A DNA stretch of 64,000 bases from Cymbidium sinense (GCA_021442155.1 CM038222.1:53067352-53131351), one strand, 5' to 3'. Counted from the stretch's first letter, positions 49,437 to 61,859 are shown. The notes: generated by a model from the sequence alone, not told the origin. Program-made: numbers and translations.

Positions 49437-51244
49437 TTATGCATTTCAACACCACGTAGATCCACATATATTCTTATTGAGGGTGATTGAGAGAGAAGTA
49501 TACTATCTTGAAAGATAGAAGTCGGCACCCTATAATGGACCTAATCACCTCAATGAAGACTCCTAAGGACAATGGGTCTGCATATGTACCAGATATGCTT
49601 CCCATACTTTACATGAAAAAGTAAAGTAGGGTATATTTTAAATCGGATTCGTTAAGTTCCCTGTAGGGGCAAACCCCCATAGTTAATTTCATCCTAAGGA
49701 AGGTGATTCCTTAAGAATACTCTCGATTAAGGTAAATGATCATTATCTCCAAAGATTTCAATAGGTTGGACTATCAATCGATTAGTTTATTTTTGAAAGA
49801 TCAAATGAGATTCATCAAATAGAGAGAGTTATTATCGAAGCTAAATGGAAATGAGTAGGGGATGTTTAGGATACTAGGAAACCTAGTAAACATCCCAAAC
49901 TATCTTATATTTGGGCTTTACATTTTTGAAATTGAGTTATTCTATTTGAGTAAAATTTTTATTAGAAGTTTAGGACTTATAATTCCACAATACAAGGCTA
50001 TGGAAATGCTAAAGAAGTGAGGATTTATGCTTATGGCCCATAGGGTGAAGCAACCTCAGAATCTAAATCTTTGGAGCTTTGACGAGGGGCAAAAACACAA
50101 CCTAAATCTAAGATGAAAATGGGTATTTGATTTGCCTCCATAAGAGAGGACAAACCACTCGACTGTTTGGACTTATAACTGCCTGGGGGTGGTCGCCAAC
50201 TAACTCATCCTATGATTTTAAATTCATGTTGGTAAGTCATATGGTTTATGCAAGATAGCTAGACTGTTATTTATTTAGAAAGAGACTAAATCCTTAAACT
50301 CACTCCCTAAGAGACTAGATCATGTAAGGGCATGGAAAATGACCCAGATCTAATGTAAAACATATTACATGTTATTTTCAATTTTGGACAATCATTTGAC
50401 TCAGGCATATAGGATTCATATGCCAAATGCATGAGAAGTAAGATTATTGGCCAAAATTAGTGAGAAGGGAGGAGGTGTGTTTCCACCATGGCTCTTAAAG
50501 TTCAAACCAACTTTCTCTGGCAAAGGTGGAAGCCCTCCAATCAAGAATATAATAATATGCATTTATGCATGATGTTATAAAAGAAATACTCATCCAATTA
50601 AGGGGTTGCTAATTCTTTTATCTTGATTTTAGCTTAGCCTTTAAATGAGGTTATGAGTTGATTAATTTGGTAGAAGATTTATTTTCTCCAAAGAGCCTAA
50701 TCGTCATCCAGACCATACATCAAGCAAGAAAGAAACTAGAAAGACATGCCATCTTAAAGCGCAAGCTAAACAGAACATCAAATATTTTATGGAGCTAACG
50801 CAAAAGAATAAAAGGCCATTTGTGCTCGAGAACCACCGCACAAAACTTGAAAATAAATTGAGTAGTCGAGCTCTACCCTTATTCAATCTGGATTACAAAT
50901 GAATTAATTTACAATCAAGTAAGAAAATTTATGTTATGGGAGTCTTCATTCTTCATTCTTTATTCTTCTTTCTTTATTCTTCTTTCTTCTTTGGTTCCTT
51001 CTTTTGGATGGTTGGAATGTCTGGCTTCACATGGTACATAAGATGTAATTTATGACCAATGCTCATCCTAATCCCCCATAACATTCATTCCAAAAATCCT
51101 AATTGTAAAAAATACATGAAAAGAAGAAGTAAATCTAACTAACACCTGCAAAATAAAGATTAGCTAAACAAATCATACAAATCCCAAGCATGTATATTGG
51201 ACTTAGCACCCCACACATGGGTAACCAAGTCCACCTATCCTATT

Positions 51245-51326
51245 GGATTATGCTTAGGGGTATAAGCACCAGCATACCAAAAGAAATTATATTTTTATTT
51301 ATTACGGTACCCCTTTAAGCACAATC
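51245..51326 (-). other. TTATGCTTAGGGG inverted repeat in the T4 5' LTR
   Basis: Arms 51245-51261 (GGATTATGCTTAGGGGT) and 51309-51326 (ACCCCTTTAAGCACAATC). Same structure as in the other three LTRs that reach this point. Confidence 0.55.
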
Positions 51327-53699
51327 ACCTGTCAAAAATAATAGTTAGACTAAGATCGCCCTACCATTAATTCTACGCACATACACCCTAATATTCAGAC
51401 TAAAATAATGCACCACAAAACAAAATTAAATATCAAGCCATGCACCGTCCTAACCTAAAGCTAGAAGAGGTGACTTACCCTAATGTGTGTGCTTTAAAAG
51501 GTTTGTGTGGTATGCTTAGCTATGGCTTTAAGGTTTAGATTTTCTAAGTGTGAAGATGTTCAACTTAGGTGGGTGGTTTTATTTAAGTGTTTAATTGATT
51601 TGTGTTGATTTTACTTTGTATTTTGATTTGGTTTAAGTGAATCCTACAATTAATTACTAGGTTTAAAGAGAGGAAAAAGGGAAGAGAATTTCTCTTTCCT
51701 TCCCATTTCTAAGTAATTTCTAAAGTGGACTCATGTTTAATTTTATTTAGTGGATGTCTTATTATGTATTTTAATTAATCCTAAGTTTAGATTAACTCTA
51801 AACAAACTTATTCAAAAAGAAAGAAATTTTTAAGATTAAATAAAGTGAATTACGATCACAAAACACACACCATTTCATTTCTTTCCCAACATGTATAACA
51901 TGCATATGAATAAATCCTAAGCATATCTATACATACAAATGGAAATGTTTAGCACACTTTATGATGATTGCTAAGTGAATTACTTAAGAAAATTTGAATT
52001 CTTTATGATGCATGATTTTCATTAAGTAGAAAGAGATTTTCTTATCCATTTTTCATTGCACATGTATGTATGAAAGGCATAAGTGAGTATGGCCATTAGA
52101 CTGGGGTGTAAGGTACAAGACCTACTTAGGGCTACTTAAAGCCTTGCAACTCGGGGGTTGTCTAGACTAATATACCACTTTTCTTAAATAAAAACGCATG
52201 TACAAAAGAAATGAATGAAAAAGAAAAATGCAAGGAGTTTGTATTTGTTTATTGGTTTTGTTTATGCAATTTGTATGTGCAAATGTAGATGCCCTTCTTA
52301 AGTAATAGTACAGGGATGAATAGAAAGGGGATTAGACAAGTGTTGTGTTCTTTCAAATGAACTATACACCTTGTCAAATCCTATTCAAAATCATACTTAA
52401 AAGAAAGGAGAAGGAAAGCTACACTATGCACATCTCCATATTTACATCCACATGCAAGCTCATAAATAATTATAAGTAGTACACTTTTAGTTTTGGATAT
52501 TTGATTTATATATTTTGAAAATAGTTTTGAATTTAATAGTGATAATAGCCATTCATATTTTACTTTAGCCAAAACATGCAATTTGATATAAAGAAAGCAT
52601 TTCATTTTGAATTTGATTTTTGAAAAGCATGAATGTATGAAACTCATATGAAATACACATTTAGCATGTTAGGAATGAACAAAAATGATGAAACCATGTA
52701 AACACATTCACCTTAATTAATTCCTAAAGATAATCTTATGAAATAAGAAAGCTTAAAGATAATCAAATTATTTTTAATGAAGGTTTGATTTTATTTTGAG
52801 TTTGATTTAATTTGAGAAATGTAAGGTGAGTTTGTTGTTCCGAACCCATTCACATATATGTCTATTATTTTAGTTTAATTTATAGGTGATTAGATTAATT
52901 TTATGCTTCTTTAATTATGAGCAAATGAGATGACATAAAACCACACATAGAATTTAAATCAGCAATGCACCTAATAAGAAAAGGGCCTAATGCATTTGGT
53001 CATGATTAATGATTAATTAAACTAAGGGGTTTAACTTAAGTACTTTCATAACCCCTCTCACACATGTGAATTGGGTTTTGATTTTCTTAATTGTACTTAG
53101 GCTCTTGAACACCTAAGCATCTACCCAAGATAGATTAATTGAGTTCTGGAAAGTTTTAGAATTTTATGAAATTAATTAAGGGGAAAATTAGTGAATTAAC
53201 CCTTAATTAAGGTTGGATTAAGAAAGAGAAGGAGGTTTAAGGAATATCTTAAGGAAAGTATCCCAAAATTATTCCCTAAATCTCATATTTACTTAATCAA
53301 AACTTAATTGACTCAGTCAGAGGATTAGATAACTAATTATACCCTTAATTAAGCTTAATTATATTATGGGAGTGATGAAGGAATGAACCAATAATTCTTC
53401 TAATTAAGTAACCAATAAATTCCAAGAAAAATAGGGGATGCAAAGTCATCCCACTAATTGAGCACAAGAAGTTTGGGATTAATTAGTGGAGTAATTAGAG
53501 GGTAATTAGTAAAATAACATTCCCCATAAAACCTAAATTCAGAGAAAAGCATGATTCAAAATTCATTCAAATCATTTTTAGAATATTTTATTTTCCTTTA
53601 TCTATCAAATAAAATTTATTTCATATTTTTTTTGATTTTATAAGCTTAGATATGAATTTAGGAAGTTTCCATGGTTAATTAATCATTAAATAAGCCTAA

Positions 53700-53960
53700 T
53701 TAAATGTGGTGCAACAGGATTGGATAATAAAGTTGTTCATTGTAGCGCCGCGTCAGCGGCGGCACTATGCATTTTTTCCTCACCCGTCCGATCAAGGATC
53801 GGACGGCTGAGGTTAAAGCCGTGGATCAAATGGGTTAAAACGTGGATTCTATGCATTTTAATCATCGTCGATCTAAAATGTGTGTATGGACGACCCATGA
53901 TCTATCATTGTAAATCTTTGTGAAGGATGGACATCATCAATCTTCAAAGGGATGATCCGA
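53700..53960. promoter_or_regulatory. GC-richer island with perfect inverted repeat, T4 5' LTR
   Basis: CCGTCCGATC (53784-53793), loop AAG, GATCGGACGG (53797-53806) is a perfect 10-bp inverted repeat. The block also has the only CpG-dense stretch of this LTR. In element orientation it lies about 3 kb from the LTR start, which would put the U3/R border there if it is the promoter. Inference. Confidence 0.4.
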
Positions 53961-54979
53961 GCTCAATTGAGCTCGGATTGATTCCAAAATTTACCCACAC
54001 CATCTAAGCATAAGGGCAAACGCATCTAACAGAAAGATTTGTATGAGATTAAAATTCACTTCACAAAGGACCAAACCATATTGAATTTAAGCTTGATTTA
54101 ATGGCTAATCTCACTGGAGGTGATCACCAGCATTCGATTCCCTTGGAGAAGCTTCGTTTAGTGGAGACGAAGCTTTGTTGAAGTTTCGAGGCTCTGAGAT
54201 TGGGTAGATCCTCCTATGGGCCATCTCCACTTGCACTTGAGCTTGGTCTTGATCAAATTTGTTCCTTCCTTGCCTTTGAAGATTGGGAAAGTGCTTAGGT
54301 GAGCTCGACTTGGTCCTCTAATGAATCTTGAAGAAGGAATTGGGTTGATGTTGAGTGTGGAGTAAGTTGGATTTTTGGTGGAGCTCCCCTATTTTTAAGC
54401 TTTGAAAATTGAGAATGCAAAAATGGATTTCACTCTAGGAATCTTGGAATTACTTGGGAAAGGCTCCCCTGGCTTCCCTTAGCTCAATCGAGTATGAGAG
54501 TGTGAAGATTGAATGGAATTAGGGGGAGTATATTTCCCCCTTAAGTAATCGGACGATCGAGCAAGGAGATGCCATTTTGATCCAATTGAGCTTATCCAAT
54601 GGGTTTGTTAGGCTGTCAGAGGTGCCCTTGAATTTGGTTTTGGCCAAAGAAGGAGTGGGTGAGGTGGCCATGTGCTTTATAGAGGAGGGATTCCATGTGG
54701 CCAATTTCAAAGAAGGTGGTTGATTTTGGGTTTAGGCTAGGTTGGGCTGACCCAAATTCATTGGGTCATGCGCACTAGGTCCATTAGTGAACATTTGGTC
54801 CACTAAGAGGATGCCAAGTGTCCATTAAAAGGAATTGACCAAATTCCAAGTAGTTTTGATTTTGGCTTACCCTATGGTCTAGGAGTAAAATTCATTGGCC
54901 TTGAATTTAGTTTGGGTATATTTGATATGATGAGAAAATAGGTTTGGCCAAGTTTCATTAAATTTGGAGTTAGTTTGAT

Positions 54980-55800
54980 ATAATTTGGCTCATGTTAACC
55001 CATTTAGGTCAAAATGGGTCAACTTGGGTCGAGTTGACCAAGTGGTCAAATTGGGTCAAGTTTATATGACCATTTGAAATATTTTGGAGGCTTTGGTTTG
55101 ATTTAATTTGGTTTATATTTAGTTTTCATTCAATTGAGTTCATTTAGGTCAAATGGGTCAAGTTGACGAATTTGACCCATTTTACCTATCTAGGTTAGGT
55201 CACAGGTTGGTTCATGTTTGGTTGGTCATATGAAATGGATTGGTATCTTTGTTTTCAATCAATTTGGTTTATATTTGAGTTTGGTTCAATTTGACCCTTT
55301 AGGTCAAGTTGGGTTCAAGGTCAATTGGGCTAGGTTAGGTTTAGTTGGTCAATTGAGGCTTTGGCCAAGTTCAACAATCATTTTGGAATGAACTTGACCC
55401 ATTGGTTTCAATCAATTTGGCTTTGATCAAGTTTTGACACATTTTGACTCTTCAGGTCAAGTTGGGTCAACTTGGGTCAAGTGGCCAATTGGGCTAGGTT
55501 AGGCTCAAATGTTGACTTGGTCAAGTTCAAACATTGGTCCTGAATGAGTTTTGATCAATGGTTTCAATCGATTTGGCCTATGATGGGTTTTGGCTATGTT
55601 GGGTTTTATTTTTGGCTAAGTGTTGACTTGTTTGACCTAATTTGAGTGATTGAACATCTCGTGATGATTGTTGATTATGATGAGAGGCATAGATTGGCTT
55701 AGTTCAATCCAATTTGGTTAGGATTAGAATTTGGCTCATAAGGGTACTTTAGGTCACTTTGGGTCATGTGAGCCTAAACAAGTTAAATGGCTTGGTCAAA
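54980..55800. repeat. GGTCAA/TTGACC-rich tract in the T4 5' LTR
   Basis: At 55005-55070 five GGTCAA or TTGACC words occur within about 70 bp, and similar density recurs at 55148-55190 and 55455-55500. It lies 1.0-1.9 kb from the LTR start in element orientation, upstream of the GC-richer island, where an enhancer could sit. TTGAC is the W-box core. Confidence 0.6.
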
Positions 55801-56147
55801 GCTTGATTTATGTTTGATTGAACTCACATATGGACTTATGATTGAAATATAAATCCATTTGCAAGTGATTTGAAGTCAAATGGTTTGATTCATTTGATAA
55901 TTTCAAAGGGGTGAACATGAGTTTGACTTAGGTTCGATTTTTGAATTGAGTTTTGATTTGATGATTGAAGTTTATGTTTATATTTGAATTCATGATTGAA
56001 GGATTGATTGAATCATGAAGAGAAATCAAGAGTTTGGCTTGATTTGAAATTTATTTGGCTAAGTTCAAGAAATTTACTTGAAAGATATTGTTTGGATTTT
56101 GATTGAATTTGAGTTTGATTTTTGGAGTTGGTTTTGGTTGTTTAAAT

Positions 56148-56470
56148 TTATATTTCATTTATATATGTGAATATAAATGAGAATATAAATGGGTTATGAA
56201 AAAATTTCAAAGATTTGAAGTAATAACATGATCTAGGCTAAGTCTTGATGTGGGAGTCAAAGTGACATAAGAAAGATTTGTGGTTTGAATTTGATTTTGG
56301 ATTTAGTTTGATTGATTTAAATTTATATTTCATTCATATTTGTGAATATAAATGAGAACATAAATGGGTTGTGAGAAAATTTTATGACTTTGAATTGATT
56401 TAGGTTTGAATTAGGCTTAAGTCCTTAAGAAGGGATTAAGAGAGTTAGGAAATATTTGGAATTTCAATCA
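56148..56470. repeat. Two-unit tandem repeat in the U3 of the T4 5' LTR
   Basis: Units start with TTTATATTTCATT at about 56148 and 56322 (174 bp apart). Same array as 28522-28870 and, with four units, 37470-38160. Confidence 0.65.
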
Positions 56471-56835
56471 TAAGCTTCAATCACAAGTTTCAATCATTTG
56501 TTTCAATCATGTGTTTCAATCTTGTGAAATTGATTTGAGTTTGTAGTAAATCAATTAAGCTGGAATTTATTTAGGTTTGATGTTGATTTGATTTGGAGTT
56601 TGACTTGAAAGAAGGAAGTGAGGAATGTGGTTCAAGCTTTAGAGTAGGCAAATTTTCCTAAAACCCCTAAGGCATGACCTATTCCTATGGCTAACCCTTC
56701 TAAGTTTCTAAGGCTAGGTTGAGTGTCCACCTAATCACTAGATATGTCTTAAGACTAAGGATCTCTTAAAGTCTAAGGGGAGTTCTATGTCTAAGATGGA
56801 GGGGTTGAGAGCTCATCCTAAAAATGAGGTCAACA

Positions 56836-57259
56836 TGCCCCAACACTCAAATGGCCACGAGGTCAATGTAAGATGTAGAATATTGGGTGGTTGGTGGAGG
56901 ACCACACCATGCACTTGACATTGGTGGCATCTCCTAGTTACATCCATGCAGTCTGTGATCATCGAAGGCCAGTAGTATCCTAGTCTTTTTATCTTGGCTT
57001 TCATCTTTGGACTGGATTAATGCGCTCCACATAATTCTGAGTGTACCTCGATCACGATCTTACAGGCTTCATGTTTGTCCAGATGATGTAACCACATAAG
57101 ATTGAAAGATCGCCGATACAATGTGCCACCTACGAGGGCATCGGAAAGGGCTCTTTACTTCACATGGTGTGCTAATGATTTCTTTTGAGGTAGTTTGCCT
57201 ATATTTAGATAATCTATGAATGATTTTCTCCAATCTGACTTATCATCTATTTTAGCAAT
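56836..57259 (-). pseudogene. T3 integrase, N-terminal zinc-binding part
   Basis: Minus-strand translation shows LSDALVGGTLYRRSFNLMWL, HHLDKHEACKIVIEVHSELC, GYYWPSMITDCMDVTRRCHQCQVHG and NILHLTLTSWPFECWG. The H residues of HSELCGAH with C-x2-C in CHQC form the integrase HHCC zinc-binding domain, which helps integrase multimerise and bind DNA ends. Stops occur near 57017 and 57150. The sequence ends at the T4 right border; the next residues of the same protein are at 21563 and below. On the other side it is cut at 57259 by G1. Confidence 0.85.
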
Positions 57260-57826
57260 TGATGTAGAACATCATGAGGATCCAAAAATTAGAGCTCAAG
57301 GTCCATTTACAAGATCTCAAGCTAAAGCCCAAGAAAATTGAAGAAAGAAGAAGGCTTAGCTATTAGCCTGCTAAGGTCCATTTTTTGATTTCATCTTTTC
57401 TATTTATGTAATTTTTAATTTTCATCTAGAAACTCCATGTTTAAAATTTTGCATTTAAAAATTTAAAGCATGACATGTGAGGTGGTTGAATCCACATAAA
57501 ATAATAGCATGTGAAATGGGTGGATGTCATAAAATAATGAGGCAATTTAATGTTTCACATTAATATGACCACCTACCTTTCTCTTCACATTTTGAATTCT
57601 TTTCTTTTGAAAGACGTGTAATGTATATAAATAGCCCCTCTTACTAGAATGAAAGAGATCTCTTGGAAATTACAAATTATTGAGTTATTCTTGGGTTTGA
57701 GTGTATAGTGGCCAAACTTTGGCAATCCTTGGTAGGAGCGCTAGTTATCTAAAATATATTTTTCTCTCACATCTAATACCCATGTTCTCTCAATCTCATC
57801 AAAAGAAAGAATGCCCAACTCTATCA
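57260..57826 (+). repeat. G1 5' LTR (567 bp)
   Basis: TGATGTAGAACATCATGAGG at the start, ending CTCTATCA at 57826 just before the PBS. About 90% identical to the 3' LTR 63145-63701 by eye. Confidence 0.9.
57624..57634 (+). promoter_or_regulatory. TATA box in the G1 5' LTR
   Basis: TATATAAATAG, kept as GATATAAATAG at about 63499-63509 in the 3' LTR. Transcription would start about 30 bp downstream, near 57660. Confidence 0.65.
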
Positions 57827-57830
57827 AATT

Positions 57831-57841
57831 TGGTATCAAAG
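57831..57841 (+). promoter_or_regulatory. G1 primer binding site, initiator tRNA-Met type
   Basis: TGGTATCAAAG, 4 nt after the LTR end. It differs by one base from the common plant PBS TGGTATCAGAG. Confidence 0.8.
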
Positions 57842-58549
57842 TGAAGTCTGGAAGGAGCAAATTTGGCCAAAAGTTTGCTTCAACAAAGGGAGCATCTCAA
57901 GTACTGGACTTATCTTCAGACTTGTGAGGTTAATTAATTTTCTTTTATATGATAGTTTAAATACATATTAGTATCTTGGAAAGATATATATTGCTTGAAA
58001 GTTTATGGTGATAGCATAAAATTTCAATTAGTAAGCTCCATTATATATGTTTGTCATTTTCCAATTGTGAACTTTGCATGCCAACAAAAAAAAAGAAAAA
58101 TAAAATTAAGAGAGCACCTAGTGGTGTGTCGCTTTCACCCTAAAAATAACCCAGTCATTAGTGCAAATCAAAATCTAATTACTTGCTTAATTATTTTTGT
58201 TATTATTTATGGTTAATTTTAGAAGTTTCTTTGATTAAATTATGATAACTTGCTTTCTTAAAAAAAAGAGGCTTCATAAATTTGAGCATTTTTTTAATTG
58301 CATTAAAATAAATAAAAAAATATGCATTCATAATAATATAAGTGTGTTAAACTTGGTGATTTTGGAAGCTAAATATAACTCTATCAAAAAGTCCTAAGTC
58401 AAGGATTGCTTGGGATTTATGGTCTTTACCCTCTCCTCTCCCCACCTAAAGTTCTCTTAGCCTTAAAATTTTACTTTTTACACAATTATATTATACTTGT
58501 TTATTTTATTTCATTTTTTTCATTGAACCTTTTTTAAAAAAAAATATCA
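57842..58549 (+). other. G1 leader
   Basis: AT-rich sequence between PBS and gag with no supported frame; a 73-codon opening at 57995-58216 shows no gag features. A cytosine-rich patch lies at 58430-58450. Confidence 0.5.
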
Positions 58550-59740
58550 TGGCACTAAAATCTATCTCAAGATTAAGTTGAAAATTTTAGATTAGTTGAT
58601 GCCTCATCTTAGGATCCATGACAAAGAATTAAAATCTCAACAAATATTAGAAGAAAGTAAGAATCAAATGCAAGAAATTAAACAACAAATGCAAACTCTT
58701 ATAGCTCATCTATAAAATAATAGAGTACCAGCTCCTCCTCTAGTATCTGGTCAGACTATGCCAATAGGGATAGATGAAGAAGATTCATATCCAAATCATA
58801 GAGAAAATCAACCACTTAGAAGACCATCAATTCTTAGAAATGGTGGAAGGGGAGAAAATTATTTTAGGACTAAAGAACACTCTGACGATCCATCTCAAGA
58901 GTTAAAGTAGAAGCCCCAACTTATGGTATACATGACCCAAATAAATTTCTCATTGGTGTTCAATTGGATGACTTCTTTGATTGGTATAAAATGGATGATT
59001 ACCAAAGGGTTACTTTTGCTAAAATGAAATTGATTGGGCATGCTAAAATTTATTGATAAATATTTTAGCTAAAGAACAAAGATTAAAGGACAAACCTCTT
59101 GGATGTAGAGATGAGAGAAATGTTAAAGCATCATCATCATAAGAAGATACATAGTCAATTACTAACTTTGTGATAAAGAAATTATCTTGTAATTGAATAC
59201 TTAAATACTTTTGAAGATCTAGTTTCTAGAACTGATTGAACTGATAACGATTGACAATTAGCCAATAAATTTATTATTGGACTTAAGACTGACATTAGAA
59301 ATGAAGTTGAATTATTTGACCCATGATCATTAGAGAATGCATTTCATTATGCATTATTGGTTGAAATAAAAGAAATCTGCCTCCCTCTAAAAAAAAAGTC
59401 AAGTACCTTCCATTTTATCCCATAGATTCATCTTTTTGCTTAAAACTTTAATTGAAGGGAGTTCTAAGAACACTAGTGAAGTATTATATTTTAAATGTCA
59501 TAAAAAGGGTCATATGCAAAATCAATGTAAAGCTCAAATCTTATTTTTAGAAGAAGTTGAAAATCTAATAGATGATAATCTAGAAGAAGTTCATGATGAC
59601 ACCCCATTATTTGATGAAGATTTGGAATTATCTGATGACCCCCATGTTAATGTGATGAGATGTCTTACTGTAATTAAAAATGAGGTAGAAGATTGGAGGA
59701 GAAAGATAATTTTTAGCAAGTATGTTTTGTGTAATGAAAA
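58550..59740 (+). pseudogene. G1 gag
   Basis: Nucleocapsid gene. A coiled-coil-like segment with ESKNQMQEIKQQMQTLIAHL is readable at about 58655-58715. The capsid core is recognisable around 58920-59340 but frameshifted. The zinc knuckle is YFKCHKKGHMQNQC at about 59488-59530, with the C-x2-C start reduced to a single Cys before HKKGH. An acidic tail follows. Stops are frequent. Start is uncertain; the ATG near 58549 is a candidate. Confidence 0.75.
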
Positions 59741-60160
59741 GAGATGTAGGTTAGTTATCGATGGATAGAGTGCTATGAATGTCATTTCAATACACAACTT
59801 AACTCAAGCCAACCTAAAATCTGAACCTCACTCAAACTGATTTCATATTAGCTCATAACATCTTCCCATAACCACAATATTTAGTTCCAATTAAAATATG
59901 AAGCTATGAAGATCAAATTTGGTGTGATGTTCTCCCTATGGACATTGCTCATATTCTCTTAGGATGACCTTGGTTGTATGATTTGAATGTTATTCACTAT
60001 GATAGAAAAAATACTTATATTTTTAAACATAATAATAAGAATATTAAACTCCTACAAATAAGGCCAGTAGAAAAAACACCCTCCATAACACCACACAAAA
60101 TAACTTCTGACTTGCAACCTAAGCCTCCATTGAAGAAAAAATGTCAAACTGTCAATTAAT
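59741..60160 (+). pseudogene. G1 protease and downstream linker
   Basis: After gag, RLVIDG precedes a stop at 59766-59768, then SAMNVIS: the D-G/S-G-like active site with an in-frame stop. A segment DIAHILLG then a stop then PWLYDLNVIHYDRKNTYIF at 59940-60010 is the conserved LLGRPW region. An open linker runs to about 60159. Confidence 0.75.
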
Positions 60161-60399
60161 TATCATAGAAAATCCTACTATTAGCCTACTATCATATCAT
60201 TCTTACTTTAAAACATCTACTCTTCCTTCTTGACCCCAATGATAGAAATAATATGGTTTGGAGCTTTAAAAAAAAGAAATTGATCCATTTCTTCTTCACA
60301 TATTACATGTAAAAGAAGTCATACTAGCTCTAATGAGACTCACATACATGATGTGGTCTCTTCTCTTCTTTCTAATTTAAAGTTATTGCACCCAATGAG

Positions 60400-61130
60400 C
60401 TTCTTGATGAGCTACCTCCTCAAAGAGACATTCAACATGCTACTAAGTTCTTACCCGGTTCTCAACTTTCTAATCTTCCACATTATAGGATGAACCCTAC
60501 CGAGCATGTTGAGATTAAAATTCAAGTTGAGGAATTATTAAAAAAGAGTTTTATTTAAGAGAGTCTTATCCCTTATGCAGTCCTAACATTATTAACTCTA
60601 AAGAAAGATGAAACATTGAGAATGTGTATTGATAATTGAGCAATAAATAAAATTACTATCAAATATAGGTTTCTATTCTTATAATATGTTGATTTAATCT
60701 CAGGAGCAAATTTTTTTCAAAGATTGATCTAAAAGGTGGATATCATCAAATTCGGATTATATCAGGAGATGAGTAGAAGATGGCTTTTAAGACCCCTGAT
60801 GGACTTTATGAATGACTTGTCATGCCCTTTGGATTTTCAAATTCTCCGAGCATATTTATGAGATTAATAAATACTGTTCTTAAAGCACATATAGGTAAAT
60901 TTTTGGTGGTGTATTTTGATTGTATTCTGATTATTAGTCCAAGTGAAAATGAACATCTACAACACCTACAAAAAGTCTTTGAACTACTTAGACAAGAGAA
61001 ATTATACATTAATTTAGAAAAGTGTATCATTTTGTAAGATGAGGTAACCTTTTTAGGCTTTATTATATCGACTACTAGACTTAAACCTAATCCTTCTAAA
61101 GTGAAAGCAATCTTAGATTGACCATCACCT
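60400..61130 (+). pseudogene. G1 reverse transcriptase
   Basis: Motifs in order: NELLDELPPQRDIQHAT-like lead-in (about 60400-60445), KIDLKGGYHQIRI (about 60720-60760), WKMAFKTPDGLYE then a stop then [15 protein letters not shown] (60770-60855), and the catalytic box as VVYFDCIL (about 60905-60930), where the second Asp is replaced by Cys. The end has the gypsy-type LEKCIIL and EVTFLGFIIS segments (about 61017-61070). RT copies element RNA; this copy has lost a catalytic residue and carries stops, such as TGA at 60813-60815. Confidence 0.85.
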
Positions 61131-61700
61131 AAAAGTGCTACTGAAGTTAGAAGCTTTCATGGTTTAGCCACTTTTTATCAGAGATTTATCAAGAATTTTA
61201 GTACAATTGTTCCTCTGATAACTGATATACTACAATTAGATAAATTCTGTTGAACTCCTAATGCATAAAAGGCCTTAGAGCAAATTAAAGTTCTTATCAC
61301 TTCTGCACTAATCCTTAGACTTCTTGATTTTTCTAAAGCCTTTGAAGTGGCATGTGATGCTTCAAAAATTAGGATAGGTGGAATTTTAATTCAAGAGAAT
61401 CATCCTATAGCATTTTTTAGTGAAAAGTTAAATGAAGCCAAACAATGATATTCCACTTATGATAGAGAGTTTTATGTAATTCAAGGCATTGGTGACACTA
61501 TCTCTTACTTAGAGAATTTATACTTACCATCATCATGCCTTAAAATTCATTAATACCTAATGAAAATTAAGTCATAGGCATGCAAAATGAGTTGAATTTC
61601 TATAAGACTACTCTTTTGTTCTAAAGCATAAGCCTTGAATTGAGAATAAACCTGTTGATGCTTTATCTAGGATAAACTTAATGATTTCTTCTTTAGAATT
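61131..61700 (+). pseudogene. G1 RNase H
   Basis: ATEVRSFHGLATFYQRFIKNF (61140-61200) is the RT thumb/connection end, then FEVACDASKIRIGGILIQE (61345-61400) and YSTYDREFYVIQ (61450-61485) are RNase H motifs with D and E residues in place. Several stops are present (for example 61446-61448). Removes template RNA in the intact family. Confidence 0.8.
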
Positions 61701-61859
61701 GGGAATCCTAGGATTTGATAGAATTAAAGATGATTATATTGTGTGCCCTGACTTTCATCTAATTTATCTTGAACACCTAAATAAACTAATAATTTTATAA
61801 GGGACAATCTTGATAACAAATATATATTTATATAAAGGAAAATAATTATGCATTCCTTA

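Larger units (their letters stand above)
21564..56835 (-). mobile_element. T4: giant nested Tat/Ogre-type retrotransposon (35.3 kb)
   Basis: Complete insertion in the T3 integrase gene. The left LTR starts TGTGGTGAAA at 21564 and the right LTR ends GAGGTCAACA at 56835. The flanking 5-mers are TGCCA (21559-21563) and TGCCC (56836-56840), a target duplication with one change. Without the solo LTR T5 the element is about 28.6 kb, of which about 15.1 kb is LTR. It carries PBS, leader, ORF1-like frame, gag, protease, RT, two RNase H domains and only a short integrase remnant. The two LTRs differ at roughly one base in ten by eye, so it is not a recent insertion. Confidence 0.85.
49339..56835 (-). 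repeat. T4 5' LTR (about 7.5 kb)
   Basis: Runs from TATGGTGAAATTTTC at 49339 (the expected TG is TA here, so the minus-strand end CA has become TA) to GAGGTCAACA at 56835. It has the same internal landmarks as the 3' LTR: U5 hairpin 49369-49436, TTC-rich tract 50940-51000, hairpins 51245-51326 and 51676-51697, conserved box 52095-52180, GC-richer island 53700-53960, GGTCAA-rich tract 54980-55800 and U3 tandem pair 56148-56470. Identity to the 3' LTR is roughly 90% by eye over compared stretches. Confidence 0.85.

Noticed and set aside
52381..52647. 88-codon minus-strand frame in the T4 right LTR
   Set aside because: AT-rich LTR sequence; the collinear place in the left LTR is interrupted and no domain is seen.
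57995..58216. 73-codon plus-strand frame in the G1 leader
   Set aside because: Precedes gag, has no recognisable motif and lies in AT-rich untranslated sequence.
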